Origin: CAZUCE01 sp964619265
Lineage (GTDB): Bacteria; Planctomycetota; UBA1135; GCA-002686595
Direction: 5' to 3'
Assembly (NCBI GenBank): GCA_964619265.1
Contig: CAZUCE010000006.1
Coordinates: 62,001 to 126,000, forward strand
DNA: 64,000 nt
The position numbers and the translations under genes are program-made. Shown here piece by piece: positions 50,821 through 59,956 of this stretch; the first letter of the stretch is position 1, and the number at the start of each line of letters is the position of its first letter. The notes under the pieces are model-generated. The model did not search any database. It was not told the origin of the DNA and saw only the letters and a program-made list of their open reading frames with translations.

Positions 50821-52872
50821 CTAGAGGCCGATCGTGACGTCGACCGCGTTCGAGAGCCCGATGCCCATGAATCCAAACGAGGGGATGTCGACAACCCACT
50901 GGAAGTACAGGTGGCTTCCGATCAGCGCCGGGTTGTTCGGAAGAACGAGGCCATAGTCTTGGTATCCCGAGCTGCCGATTGTGGTCGGCAGCAAGATCGG
51001 CTGACCGACCAGCATCTGGCAGCCGATCTGCCCAAGACCCGTAAGGTCGATCGGCAGCGGGACACCTGTGAACTCGACATTCGTATTCGAGACCATCAGG
51101 GAGGCGGCTGCGAGCGGAGGTGCGTTCGACACCGAGAACTGCATGTAAGCGCCAGGCTTCGGCTCGCCGAAATGCCCCATGAACAGGCTTTGGCAGCCGG
51201 GGCCGTAGTAGTTCACGGCGGGTGTCGCCACCGGCGGCGGTCCTTGGGATCCGCCCTCGGCCCAGTGGACCAGCGCGCGGTGCTTGTGCGTTTCGGACAG
51301 GGGCTGGTTCAGGTACTCCTTGTGGCCCCAGCTGCCGAACTCTGTGAATCGCCCGATGAACGAGTAGGGGGTCATGAAATCCGCGCCCGACTCGTCCCAC
51401 CTCTGCAGGAACTGCGTGTACAGGTCATACATGCGCGGGTCGCGGTTCACCGAGATGAACTTGGCGGTCAGGGCGGCGTTTGTTTGGGCCGAACCGACTC
51501 CGACCAAGTGCTGTCCACCCTCGTAGGCGATCAGGTCGAGTCCGCGGGACTGGGCGACCTGCACGTTCTGAACCATCTTGGGGAACAGGTTCCAGTTCAG
51601 CTCGTTCTCAAGCTCCGTGATGATCTGGTCGTTGGACTTGTTGATGCTCTGCTGCGCGTTCTCCGTGACTCCAAACGAGAAGCCCATGTAGGGAGCGACC
51701 GCCAGAACATCGGTTTTTGCGAAGGCCTGATTGTGGTCCAGGATCGTCTCGCCTACCGAGGGGTTGGCGTGCTGGGCGGCCATGACGCGAACCAGCCGCT
51801 GATCGACCGGCGGGCCGGGGATGGCCTGGAATTCCTGGGTCCACAGGTCGAACACCCGGACCGAACGTTCCGAATACCACTTCCAGGCGGCGAAGAACTG
51901 CTCGGCTCCGCCCGGAGTACCGACGCCAAGGCCCTGGGTAAGACCGTTCCAGGAGGCGTGGTTGAATGCCGGGAACGTGTTGTTCCAGACCTCGTTCGAG
52001 TACTCGATGTAGGCCGGGATCTCGGGGTTCAAATTCTGAGCCACGTAGCGACCGAACTCGCGAACGAAGTCGTCAGTGGCCAGGTAGGGGATGCAGAACC
52101 AGGGCGCCTTGCCCGTGACGTTGGCCAGTTCGACCATGTACTCGACCGAGACGCCGAAATCGCCGGCCTGGGTCCAAAAGTCCGCGGTGGGGCGCTCCCA
52201 CCAGTGGGTGAGCGTGGAGAAGTTCGTGTTCTGCCACTGCATGAAACGCAGGGCACCGAACGGTTCGATCGCGGCCAGGAATTCCGGGTGGAACGTCTGA
52301 GTCTGGTAGATCGGCTCCATGCCCGGCAAGACCACCTGGACGTTCCGAACGTGGTTGTTCGGGTCGCTGTGGGCAATCTTGATCAGCATCCCCGTGTCGG
52401 ACGGGGAGACGTAGATCAAGTCGTGGCCCACGGCGACGTTCGTGATGAGCTGCGCGTCGAGGGCGTACTCCATGGAGCCGTAGCCCTCATAGTGGACGTT
52501 GTAGACGCCGCCGGGGTACACGCCGCCGATCTCGCGACACAGCAGCGTGGCGGCGGACTGGCCCCAGTCCAGGATCGGCCATCCATTGGCGTCCTGCGTA
52601 ATCGGAGCTCCGGTGTTCCAAGGGGCGAGCGTGCCGGGAACCTGGGGAAGCCAAGGGCGCGCGATCTTCATCGCGTCGGTGAAGACCCAAGTTGGGTTCC
52701 AGTCCTTCAGCTCGTCGAAGTTGATGGCGAGGCGGCCGACCTTCTCGATGGGGTCGGTGGTCTGGGCGGCCAGCGGGAGCGCCAGGAAGGGCGAACTCAC
52801 GACCAGTGCGAGTTGCGCGAAGGCGATTGTCCCCGCGGCGGGGCGCCGCAGTCGATCTCTCCGAGTCATCAT
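50821..52872 (-). CDS. Secreted putative TIM-barrel glycoside hydrolase, paralogue 2 of 4
   Basis: A 683-residue exported protein with a signal peptide ending about A-L-P-L-A-A-Q. The catalytic-type core (residues 45-540) has Y-S-N-E-V-W-N with Glu294 and A-Y-E-G-G-Q-H-L-V-G with Glu451, plus T-H-W-W-E-R and H-P-E-F-L-A-A-I-E-P-F-G. A Pro-rich linker at about 543-551 leads to a beta-sandwich tail (555-683) with G-V-P-L-P-I-D-L-T-G-L-G and L-P-N-N-P-A-L-I-G. The core is much closer to paralogue 3 than to 1 or 4. Two adjacent ATGs could start it. It ends in its own hairpin. Confidence 0.82.
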   Translation of the reverse strand: MMTRRDRLRRPAAGTIAFAQLALVVSSPFLALPLAAQTTDPIEKVGRLAINFDELKDWNPTWVFTDAMKIARPWLPQVPGTLAPWNTGAPITQDANGWPILDWGQSAATLLCREIGGVYPGGVYNVHYEGYGSMEYALDAQLITNVAVGHDLIYVSPSDTGMLIKIAHSDPNNHVRNVQVVLPGMEPIYQTQTFHPEFLAAIEPFGALRFMQWQNTNFSTLTHWWERPTADFWTQAGDFGVSVEYMVELANVTGKAPWFCIPYLATDDFVREFGRYVAQNLNPEIPAYIEYSNEVWNNTFPAFNHASWNGLTQGLGVGTPGGAEQFFAAWKWYSERSVRVFDLWTQEFQAIPGPPVDQRLVRVMAAQHANPSVGETILDHNQAFAKTDVLAVAPYMGFSFGVTENAQQSINKSNDQIITELENELNWNLFPKMVQNVQVAQSRGLDLIAYEGGQHLVGVGSAQTNAALTAKFISVNRDPRMYDLYTQFLQRWDESGADFMTPYSFIGRFTEFGSWGHKEYLNQPLSETHKHRALVHWAEGGSQGPPPVATPAVNYYGPGCQSLFMGHFGEPKPGAYMQFSVSNAPPLAAASLMVSNTNVEFTGVPLPIDLTGLGQIGCQMLVGQPILLPTTIGSSGYQDYGLVLPNNPALIGSHLYFQWVVDIPSFGFMGIGLSNAVDVTIGL

Positions 52873-53070
52873 CCTAAGGGAATGGGTGTTGGCCGGGCGC
52901 TGGGGATCAGCGCAGGGGAAGCGCGGCCGGAAGGAGATTTGTCGCAAAAAGTCTGCGGACTCAGGGAACCCGAGTCACGCCTGGTGCCGAGGAATCGAGC
53001 GACATTCTCGAGCCGGACACTGCACTCCCCTCACAGAGGCGGGCGCGCCGGCTTGCCAGAAGGCCTTCCA

Positions 53071-53100
53071 GCCCCCCCTTGGAGTTTCGCCAGGGGGGGC
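53071..53100 (-). terminator. Hairpin terminator of GH-like paralogue 3
   Basis: GCCCCCCC pairs with GGGGGGGC (8 bp) and the stem can be extended by TGG/CCA inside the loop. It lies 10 bases beyond the stop of the paralogue 3 gene on the minus strand. Confidence 0.6.
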
Positions 53101-53110
53101 GAGTCCATCG

Positions 53111-55168
53111 TCAGGATCCGATCGTGATCGCCAGGGCGTTGGAAAGCCCGATGCCGAGCGAACCGAAACTGGGAAGGTTGACGCTCCATTGGACGTAGAA
53201 CACAGCTCCGGCCAGCGCCGGATCGTCGGGAATCTGCAGTTCCTGGTTGAGAGAGCCGCTCCCGTCCGCCTGGGTCGTAAGCGGAAGGCCCGCACCGACC
53301 AGCAACGAACAGCCGGGCAGCCCCAGGCCTGAGAGATTGAGGGGCAGCGGGACGCCGCCGAAACTCTGGTTCGTGAAGGAGACTTGCAGCGTGGCCGTGC
53401 CGTAGGGCGGAACATTGCCCACCGTGACGAACAACGACTCGCCGATGCGAGGCTCGCCGTAATGACCCATCCAGAGGTTCTGGCAGGCGGCGCCGTAGTA
53501 GAACACCTCAGGGTTGACCGGCGGCGGGGGTGGCGTTCCGCCTCCGCCAGCCCAATCGACCAGCGCGCGGTGCTTGTGCGCCTCGGAGAGCGGCTGGTTC
53601 AAGTACTCGAGGTGTCCCCACGAGCCGAATTCGGTGTAGCGGCCGCAGAACGAATACGGAGTCATGAACTCGGCTCCCGACGCCTCCCAGGCGGCGAGGA
53701 ACTGCATGTAGAGGCTGTACATGCCCGGGTCTCGGTTGACCGAGACGAACTTGTCGGTCAGCTGCTGGTTGGACTGGGCGCTGCCGCCGACCCCGACCAG
53801 GTGCTGTCCACCCTCGTAGGCGATGAGGTCGAGTCCCCGGGAATTGGCGACCTGAACGTTCTGCGCCATGACCGGCACAAGGGTGTTGTAAAGCTCGTCG
53901 GTCAGCTCAGCGAGAATTTGGCTGTTCGGCTTGTTGAGGCTCGTATACACGTTGGCGTCGAGCCCGAAGGAGAAGCCCATGTAGGGCGCCACCGCGAACG
54001 CGTCGGCTTGGGTGTAGGCCTGATTGTGGTCGAGGATCGTCTCGCCCACATAAGGGTTCGCGTGCTGCCCGGCGAGCACACGGACGAGCCGCTCACCCAC
54101 GGGCGGGCCAGGCACGGCCTGGAACTCTTGGGTCCACAGGTCGAAGGCTCGGACCGAACGTTCTGCGTAGAACTTCCAGGCCGCATGGAACTGAACGGAA
54201 TCAGGCGGAGCGCCTGCGCCGAGCCCCAGGGCCAGTCCGTTCGAAGCCGCGTAGTGGAACGCCGGGAAGGTGTTGTTCCAGACCTCGTTGGAAAACTCCA
54301 CGAACGCAGGAATCTGAGGATTGAGGTTCTGGGCCACGAAGCGACCGAACTCGCGAATGAAGTCGTCGGTCGCCGTATGCGGCATACAGAACCAGGGCGA
54401 CTTGCCCGTCAAGTTGGCCAGTTCAACCATGTACTCGGCCGCCATGCCGATATCGAGGGACTGCGTCCAGGTGTCCTTCGTGGGGCGTTCCCACCAGTGC
54501 TGGAGAACCGGGAAGTTCGTGTTCTGCCACTGCATGTAGCGCAGGGCACCAAACGGTTCGAGCGCCGCCAGGAACTCCGGGTGGAAGGTCTGAGTCGTGT
54601 AGGTCGATTCGAAACCAGGAAGGATCACGCGCACGTTGCGCACATGGTTGTTCGCGTCGCTGGTCGAGATCTTGATGATCATCCCCAGGTCCGAGGGCGA
54701 AACGAAGATCTGGTCGTGACCGGGGCCTACGTGCTGAAGCAGGCTCGCGTCATGGTCGTACTCCATGGTGCCGACCCCGTCCCAAAACACGTTGTAGACG
54801 CCGCCCGGGTAGTCGGCCTGGACCTCGTGGAACAGCAGAGTTGCAGCAGACTGGCCGAAGTTCAGGATCGGCCAGCCGTTCGGGTCGGCGTTGATCGGGG
54901 CACCCGTATTCCAGGGCGCGAGGCTACCGGGAATCTGGGACAGCCAGGGCCGCGCGATTTTCATCGCGTCGGTGAAAACCCACGTTGGGTTCCAGTCCCT
55001 GAGCTCATCGAAGTTGACCGCGAGCCGTCCGACTTGATCGATGGGGTCGTTGCTCTGGACCGTGGCCGCGTGGAGCAGCGAGGTCGAGGGACCGACAAGG
55101 GCGAGGAGCAGGCCGGCGGCGAATGCGCGCGCAGCCTGGGGAATTGAGAGTGCGTGTTGGAGCTTCAT
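53111..55168 (-). CDS. Secreted putative TIM-barrel glycoside hydrolase, paralogue 3 of 4
   Basis: A 685-residue exported protein with a signal peptide (A-A-G-L-L-L-A-L-V-G-P-S-T-S-L-L-H-A). The core carries E-F-S-N-E-V-W-N with Glu295 and A-Y-E-G-G-Q-H-L-V-G with Glu452. The tail after a Gly/Pro linker (about 541-550) has G-V-P-L-P-L-N-L-S-G-L-G and I-P-D-D-P-A-L-A-G. It is the closest relative of paralogue 2 (near-identical stretches such as A-P-Y-M-G-F-S-F-G and G-E-T-I-L-D-H-N-Q-A), which points to a recent tandem duplication. The ATG at 55168 follows CAGGAATCCGCAGG. Confidence 0.82.
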   Translation of the reverse strand: MKLQHALSIPQAARAFAAGLLLALVGPSTSLLHAATVQSNDPIDQVGRLAVNFDELRDWNPTWVFTDAMKIARPWLSQIPGSLAPWNTGAPINADPNGWPILNFGQSAATLLFHEVQADYPGGVYNVFWDGVGTMEYDHDASLLQHVGPGHDQIFVSPSDLGMIIKISTSDANNHVRNVRVILPGFESTYTTQTFHPEFLAALEPFGALRYMQWQNTNFPVLQHWWERPTKDTWTQSLDIGMAAEYMVELANLTGKSPWFCMPHTATDDFIREFGRFVAQNLNPQIPAFVEFSNEVWNNTFPAFHYAASNGLALGLGAGAPPDSVQFHAAWKFYAERSVRAFDLWTQEFQAVPGPPVGERLVRVLAGQHANPYVGETILDHNQAYTQADAFAVAPYMGFSFGLDANVYTSLNKPNSQILAELTDELYNTLVPVMAQNVQVANSRGLDLIAYEGGQHLVGVGGSAQSNQQLTDKFVSVNRDPGMYSLYMQFLAAWEASGAEFMTPYSFCGRYTEFGSWGHLEYLNQPLSEAHKHRALVDWAGGGGTPPPPPVNPEVFYYGAACQNLWMGHYGEPRIGESLFVTVGNVPPYGTATLQVSFTNQSFGGVPLPLNLSGLGLPGCSLLVGAGLPLTTQADGSGSLNQELQIPDDPALAGAVFYVQWSVNLPSFGSLGIGLSNALAITIGS

Positions 55169-55721
55169 CCTGCGGATTCCTGCCTGGTTGGAGGGATGGG
55201 GGAGCAGGCTGCGGGGGTGGTTGCGGTTGCCTGAGAGGCGCTCGCCGGAGCGAGCCGGACCGCGGAGACTGCGCACGGAGCGCGAGGGGGTGAATCCGTC
55301 GGGTGGAGGCTGGCTCCAGCCCGAAGGGGTGCCGGAGCATTGCGAATTCCTAGGGTTCAGTCCAGGCTCGAAACGAAGTCCGAACCGGAACGTCCCAGGA
55401 GTTCAGCTCCCGCGATTTCGCGCCCTCTAGTCCCTGCTCCCACGGGGATAACCGCTTGATCTTGTGGATTCCTGCCGAGCTTGCCCGGGGTGCGAAAGCG
55501 CCCCCCGTGTGCGTGGGAGCGCGTGATTCATCGCTAGTGGGCAGCGCCCCCTGCGAGTGGGGCTCGCGGCGATCGGGGGAAGCGGCGACTGCGGGTTGAC
55601 CCTAGATATGGTGCAGACCCCTTTGGGAATCGGGAGGCGCAAAATGCACGCACCTATGAACAGCGCCCCCCTCGCCCGAAGGCGAGAGGGGCGCTCTAGG
55701 CGGCCAGGAGCGGCCTGAGCC
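55169..55721. other. Gap of 553 bases between GH-like paralogues 3 and 4
   Basis: No gene seen. It contains the paralogue 4 terminator (55662-55695) and C-rich sequence near 55490-55570; the rest is probably the upstream regulatory region of paralogue 3. No operator repeat could be defined. Confidence 0.5.
55662..55695 (-). terminator. Hairpin terminator of GH-like paralogue 4
   Basis: A 15-bp stem with one mismatch (arms 55662-55676 and 55681-55695) and the stable CGAA loop lies 26 bases beyond the stop codon of paralogue 4 on the minus strand. Confidence 0.75.
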
Positions 55722-57701
55722 CTACTGGAGGGTCATCTCGAGACCCTGGGAGAACACCAGCCCAAGGGGCGGGTTCGCGCTGAGGTCGGTGACGGCCCAC
55801 TGGCCGAACAGCGGCACGTTTTGGAGCGCCGGGTTGTTCGGGATGGGAATCGTGACCGAAGCGGCCCCGTTCGCGTCGGTGTTGACGCCGAAGGAGAGGT
55901 CCACCGCGGTGTAGAGGTTGCAGTCCGGGGCGAACAGGACGCCCAGGTTGAAGGGCAGCGGAAGGCCGACCCAGTTGGTGTTGCTGAAGCCGACCCCGAG
56001 GATGGCCGGGACATTCGGCTGCTCGCTCTTGAGCGTGATGTTCAGGTTCTGGCCGACGGTCGGCACGCCGTTCGTGGCGATTTCGACCGGGGCGCAGCCC
56101 TCACCGAACGGGCGTGAGCCAATCAGATTCTCCGATTGGGTCAGGATGGCGCGATACTTGGGCGCCTCGGAAATCGGCTGGTTTTGGTACTCGAGGATGC
56201 CGTAAGCACCGAAGGTGCCGAACTCACGAGCGTTGACGTAGGCCATCATCAGGCCACCGCCGGTGAGCTGATCCCAGGTCTGGAAGTACAGGTCGTACAG
56301 GTCTTCCATGCGCGGGTCCCGGTTGGCGTCGATAAACAGGTTCGTGAGCGTGGTGTTCCCCACGAACTGTCCTTCGGCGGCCATGCGCTGCCCGCCTTCC
56401 GCGGAGACCGTCTGGATGCCTAGGTTGTAGGAATCGGCGATCGCCATGTTGCTGGTGATCCAGTCGGTGACCTCACCGGTGATCGTGGCTTCGGCCTCGT
56501 CGAGCAGGCGCGGGACATCCCAGCCAAGGGTCGTCGGAGCTTGGTCGGGGAAGCCGAAGCTGCTAGCGAAGTAGGGCGCGATGGCCAGCACGTCGGTCGA
56601 GGCCGCGGAGTTCGCGAAGCTGAGGGCCCAGTCGGCGGGGCCGGTGAAGGCCGCCATGGCGCCCATCACGCGCGTGATGCGATTGGGAGCTTCCGCGCCG
56701 AACACGTTGTAGAAGTTGTCGAAGATCTGGACCGCACGTTCGGCGTACCAGGAGACTCCCGACTGCCACGGGTTGGTGGTGAAGTAGCCGGCGATCAAGC
56801 CTTGGGTTTGGGTGTATTGACCCTGCTCGTAGGTTTGGAAGTTCCAAACCTCGTTCGAGTACTCAAGGTAGATCCGGAGGCCGGGGTCGAGTTCGTCACG
56901 AAGCATCGTCGCGAACTCGGTGACCCAGTTGTCGTCCGCGAGGTGCGGGACGTGGACCCAGGCGTCCTTGCCGAGCTTGTTGCAAAGCTCGATCATGTAC
57001 TCGACGGCAACGCCGTTGTCGGTGGCCTGGGAGTACGTGTCCTTGGTGGTCCGGTCGGCCCACAGGGACTGCTTGGAGTCGTTGATGCGCTGCCAACGGA
57101 GGAAACGAAGCGCGCCGTAGGGCTTGAGACGTTCCATGAAGGTCGGGTGGAACGGCTGTTCTTCAAACGTGTCCACGAATCCGGGCATGACGACCCGGAT
57201 GTTGCGGACCGGATCGTTGATGTCGCTGTTCTCGATCTTCATGAAGATCCCGCCGTCGCCGGGGTTCACGTTCATCGTGATCACTCCCGGGTTGCTGGTC
57301 AGGACGAACGCGTCGTTGCCGAACAGGACGTCCCCGGTTCCGTCATAGAAGCAGGTGTAAATCCCGCCGGGGTAGCGGCCGTCGATGTTGTTCAACATCA
57401 GCGTGGCAGCGGCCTGGTCCGGGGGCAGCAGCGGCCAGCCCTCGGGGGTCGTGTTGACGGTTCCTCCGTTGTCGAAGGGGCCTCCGAAGCCGACATCCTG
57501 GGAGATCCAGGCGCGCGCGTGCATGAACACGTCGACGAACGTCCACTCGGTGCTGAAATCGAGGATGTCATCGAGGTTGACGCCGAGCTGCCGAGGACCG
57601 CCACCCAAAGATTGTTGAGCTTGGGCGCTTGGCGCGAGGAGGGCGGCAGGCAGGGCCAGTGCGAGGGCGGCCGCGAAGGCGCGCGGAGTGGTGAAATCCA
57701 T
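55722..57701 (-). CDS. Secreted putative TIM-barrel glycoside hydrolase, paralogue 4 of 4
   Basis: A 659-residue exported protein with signal peptide (A-A-L-A-L-A-L-P-A-A-L-L-A-P-S-A-Q-A). Conserved core: L-G-V-N-L-D-D-I-L-D-F-S-T-E-W, V-R-N-I-R-V-V-M-P-G-F, L-E-Y-S-N-E-V-W-N with Glu284, and V-S-A-E-G-G-Q-R-M with Glu435, where the usual Y-E-G-G-Q-H is changed to A-E-G-G-Q-R. A beta-sandwich tail follows with G-L-P-L-P-F-N-L-G and I-P-N-N-P-A-L. It is the most diverged member, closer to paralogue 1 in the core. The ATG at 57701 has no Shine-Dalgarno (ACTCCTCCGTG before it). Confidence 0.82.
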   Translation of the reverse strand: MDFTTPRAFAAALALALPAALLAPSAQAQQSLGGGPRQLGVNLDDILDFSTEWTFVDVFMHARAWISQDVGFGGPFDNGGTVNTTPEGWPLLPPDQAAATLMLNNIDGRYPGGIYTCFYDGTGDVLFGNDAFVLTSNPGVITMNVNPGDGGIFMKIENSDINDPVRNIRVVMPGFVDTFEEQPFHPTFMERLKPYGALRFLRWQRINDSKQSLWADRTTKDTYSQATDNGVAVEYMIELCNKLGKDAWVHVPHLADDNWVTEFATMLRDELDPGLRIYLEYSNEVWNFQTYEQGQYTQTQGLIAGYFTTNPWQSGVSWYAERAVQIFDNFYNVFGAEAPNRITRVMGAMAAFTGPADWALSFANSAASTDVLAIAPYFASSFGFPDQAPTTLGWDVPRLLDEAEATITGEVTDWITSNMAIADSYNLGIQTVSAEGGQRMAAEGQFVGNTTLTNLFIDANRDPRMEDLYDLYFQTWDQLTGGGLMMAYVNAREFGTFGAYGILEYQNQPISEAPKYRAILTQSENLIGSRPFGEGCAPVEIATNGVPTVGQNLNITLKSEQPNVPAILGVGFSNTNWVGLPLPFNLGVLFAPDCNLYTAVDLSFGVNTDANGAASVTIPIPNNPALQNVPLFGQWAVTDLSANPPLGLVFSQGLEMTLQ

Positions 57702-58303
57702 CACGGAGGAGTCGGGGTCCAGGAGACGAGTAGGAAGTTGTTTCAACTGACGAGAAATGCGTGCAGGAGAAGGATTGAGAACTCCTTCTTCTCCCGGCGC
57801 ATGCCGGAAACCTGCTGATGTTGGAAGCCCTCTCCGCGAGGTGAGGTCTCCCTTGTTTGTTCTGCCCGGAGGCTGGCGATCCTCGATTCGGCGGTGGCCG
57901 AAACGAATTTTGGCGGGCTGTTCAGGTCCGCGGCCAGAAGTAGGTCCCATCGCGATCGAGACTCGCGAGGCGGGTTGCCCCCCCTAAAGGTGGCCTTCGT
58001 AGCCATTCTGATACGGGGGCGCCGATCTAGTAGGGCGACCCGCCGGGATAACCAGACATCTTTCACCGGGCATCCTAGGAATTCGCACTCCCGGAAAGGT
58101 AGCCCGAGTTTCGGAATCCGGAGGGTAAAACGTCCCTCGGAGACGTCTAGATTAGGGTAAACCCTAGCATTGATCGCTAAGCCAAATCTAGGCGGGCTTC
58201 CCCGCTTCATTCCTGGGGCCCAGGTCCTTTGGCTTGTCCAGGCCTGCCTCCCCGGTATGGTCCGACCTGCTCCCCCTCCCTGGATCGCCCCGATCCATCA
58301 GCC
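57702..58303. other. Gap of 602 bases between divergent GH-like and gamma-glutamyltransferase genes
   Basis: No convincing gene. It is less GC-rich than its surroundings near 57985-58190 and contains the near-palindrome TAGGGTAAACCCTAG at about 58153-58167. This is a good place for promoter or operator sites. Minus-strand sequence 57743-58210 is open but its translation has no protein-like features. Confidence 0.5.
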
Positions 58304-59941
58304 ATGGATCGTCTTCTCGGTCGTCCCTTCACCACCCGTTCCGAGGTCTACGCGCGCGGCGGCGTTGCGGCCACCAGTCAACCTCTCGCGACCCAAGCAG
58401 CGCTGGAGCTCCTCCGCAGGGGCGGCTCTGCGGTCGATGCGGCGATCGGGGCCAACGCCGTGCTGTGCGTCGTGGAGCCAACCGGCGCCGGCCTGGGGGG
58501 TGACTTGTTCGCGCAGGTCTTCGACCCCGAGACGGGAGCGGCCGTTGGCTTGAACGGCAGCGGACGCTCGCCCCGCGACCTCACCCGCGACACCTTCGCC
58601 GAGCGCGGACTAGCGCGAATCCCGGCGCGCGGGCCGTTGTCGGTCACCGTTCCCGGGTGTGTCGATGCCTGGTCCCAACTCCATGCTCGGTTTGGGCGAT
58701 TGCCGTTCGCCGACGTCTTGGAAGCCGCGATCAGCTACGCGCGCGATGGATTCCCGGTCAGCGCGACGATCGCTTTGGAGTGGGAGCATGGTGCTCAGGC
58801 CCTCGGCGAGTTCCGCGGTTTCCGCGAACAATTCCTGCCCGAAGGGCGCGCCCCGTTGTGCGGGGAGGTGTTTCGCAATCCCAACCTGGTACGCACGCTC
58901 GAAGCCATCGCGTCGGGCGGGCGGGAGGCCTTCTACCGCGGCGAAATCGCCGAGCGCATCGAGTCGACGCTCGACGAGCTCGGGGGGGTCCTTTCGGTCG
59001 AAGACCTCGAGGATCACCGGTCGACCTGGGTGGATCCGGTGTCGACCCACTACCGCGGTCTTGAAGTGTTCGAGCTTCCGCCCAATGGTCAGGGGCTCGC
59101 AGCGATTCAGATTCTCAACTTGCTCGAGCTGTTCGACGTTTCAAGTCTTGAGTATGGAAGCGCGGAGCACCTTCATCTGTTGGTCGAAGCCAAGAAGCTG
59201 GCGTTCGAGGATCGCGCGCGCTGGTACGCGGACCCCGAGTTCTGCGAGATTCCGGTGGCTGAGTTGGCCTCCAAGGAATACGCCGAGCGGCGGGCCGAGC
59301 TGATAGACCCCAGGCGTGCTCAGGAGGATGTCCCAGGCGGCGACCCGGCGCTCGACGACGGCGACACGGTTTGCCTCGCCGTGGCCGATTCATCGGGAAT
59401 GATGGTCAGTCTGCTACAGAGCAATTTCCGCGGCATGGGTTCGGGAGTCGCTCCGGACGGACTCGGATTCGTGCTCCAAAACCGCGGCGAGTTGTTTGAT
59501 CTTCGGCCTGGCCGCTTCAACACCTTCGAAGCCGGAAAACGCCCCTTTCATACGATCATTCCCGCCCTGGTTTCAGCCGACGGCGAAGCGCGCCTTGCGT
59601 TCGGGGTAATGGGCGGCGCGACCCAACCCCAGGGACATGCCCAGGTGCTCTCGAACTGGATCGACTTCGGCATGGACCTGCAGGAAGCCGGCGACGCGCC
59701 GCGCGTGGTTCACCAGGGTTCGTCGCAGCCCACCGGCGAGCGTCAAACCGGCAGCGGAGTCGTGCACCTCGAAGGCGGATTCGGGCCGGAGTGTCTGCGC
59801 GGGCTTGCCGAGCGCGGACACGAGGTTCGATTCGGCCATGGAGAATTCGGCGGCTATCAGGCCGCGGGTCGGGTCGCTGGAAGCGATGTCCTGGTCGCCG
59901 CTTCGGACGGACGGAAGGACGGCCACGCCGGGGGCTACTAG
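58304..59941 (+). CDS. Gamma-glutamyltransferase paralogue, no signal peptide
   Basis: A 545-residue member of the gamma-glutamyltransferase family, close to the gene at 39809 along its whole length (G-R-S-P-R-D-L, N-G-Q-G, S-N-F-R-G-M-G-S-G, F-G-V-M-G-G-A-T-Q-P-Q). Cleavage is predicted before Thr355 in D-G-D-T-V-C-L. It begins directly with L-G-R-P-F-T-T-R-S-E-V and has no export signal, so it is probably cytosolic. The start ATG was chosen because upstream residues are Pro-rich and unlike the family. It is followed 15 bases later by the antiporter gene. Confidence 0.92.
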   Translation: MDRLLGRPFTTRSEVYARGGVAATSQPLATQAALELLRRGGSAVDAAIGANAVLCVVEPTGAGLGGDLFAQVFDPETGAAVGLNGSGRSPRDLTRDTFAERGLARIPARGPLSVTVPGCVDAWSQLHARFGRLPFADVLEAAISYARDGFPVSATIALEWEHGAQALGEFRGFREQFLPEGRAPLCGEVFRNPNLVRTLEAIASGGREAFYRGEIAERIESTLDELGGVLSVEDLEDHRSTWVDPVSTHYRGLEVFELPPNGQGLAAIQILNLLELFDVSSLEYGSAEHLHLLVEAKKLAFEDRARWYADPEFCEIPVAELASKEYAERRAELIDPRRAQEDVPGGDPALDDGDTVCLAVADSSGMMVSLLQSNFRGMGSGVAPDGLGFVLQNRGELFDLRPGRFNTFEAGKRPFHTIIPALVSADGEARLAFGVMGGATQPQGHAQVLSNWIDFGMDLQEAGDAPRVVHQGSSQPTGERQTGSGVVHLEGGFGPECLRGLAERGHEVRFGHGEFGGYQAAGRVAGSDVLVAASDGRKDGHAGGY

Positions 59942-59956
59942 GGTCCCCCTTTGCTC

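Noticed and set aside
50620..55147. Plus-strand open frames of 835 and 587 codons opposite the GH-like paralogues
   Set aside because: Their translations are low-complexity and rich in Arg/Val/Gly/Asp, and they mirror the conserved minus-strand genes, which have signal peptides and shared motifs.
57743..58210. A 155-codon minus-strand frame in the gap before the second gamma-glutamyltransferase
   Set aside because: It overlaps the probable promoter region and its translation shows no domain or signal; I treat it as non-coding.
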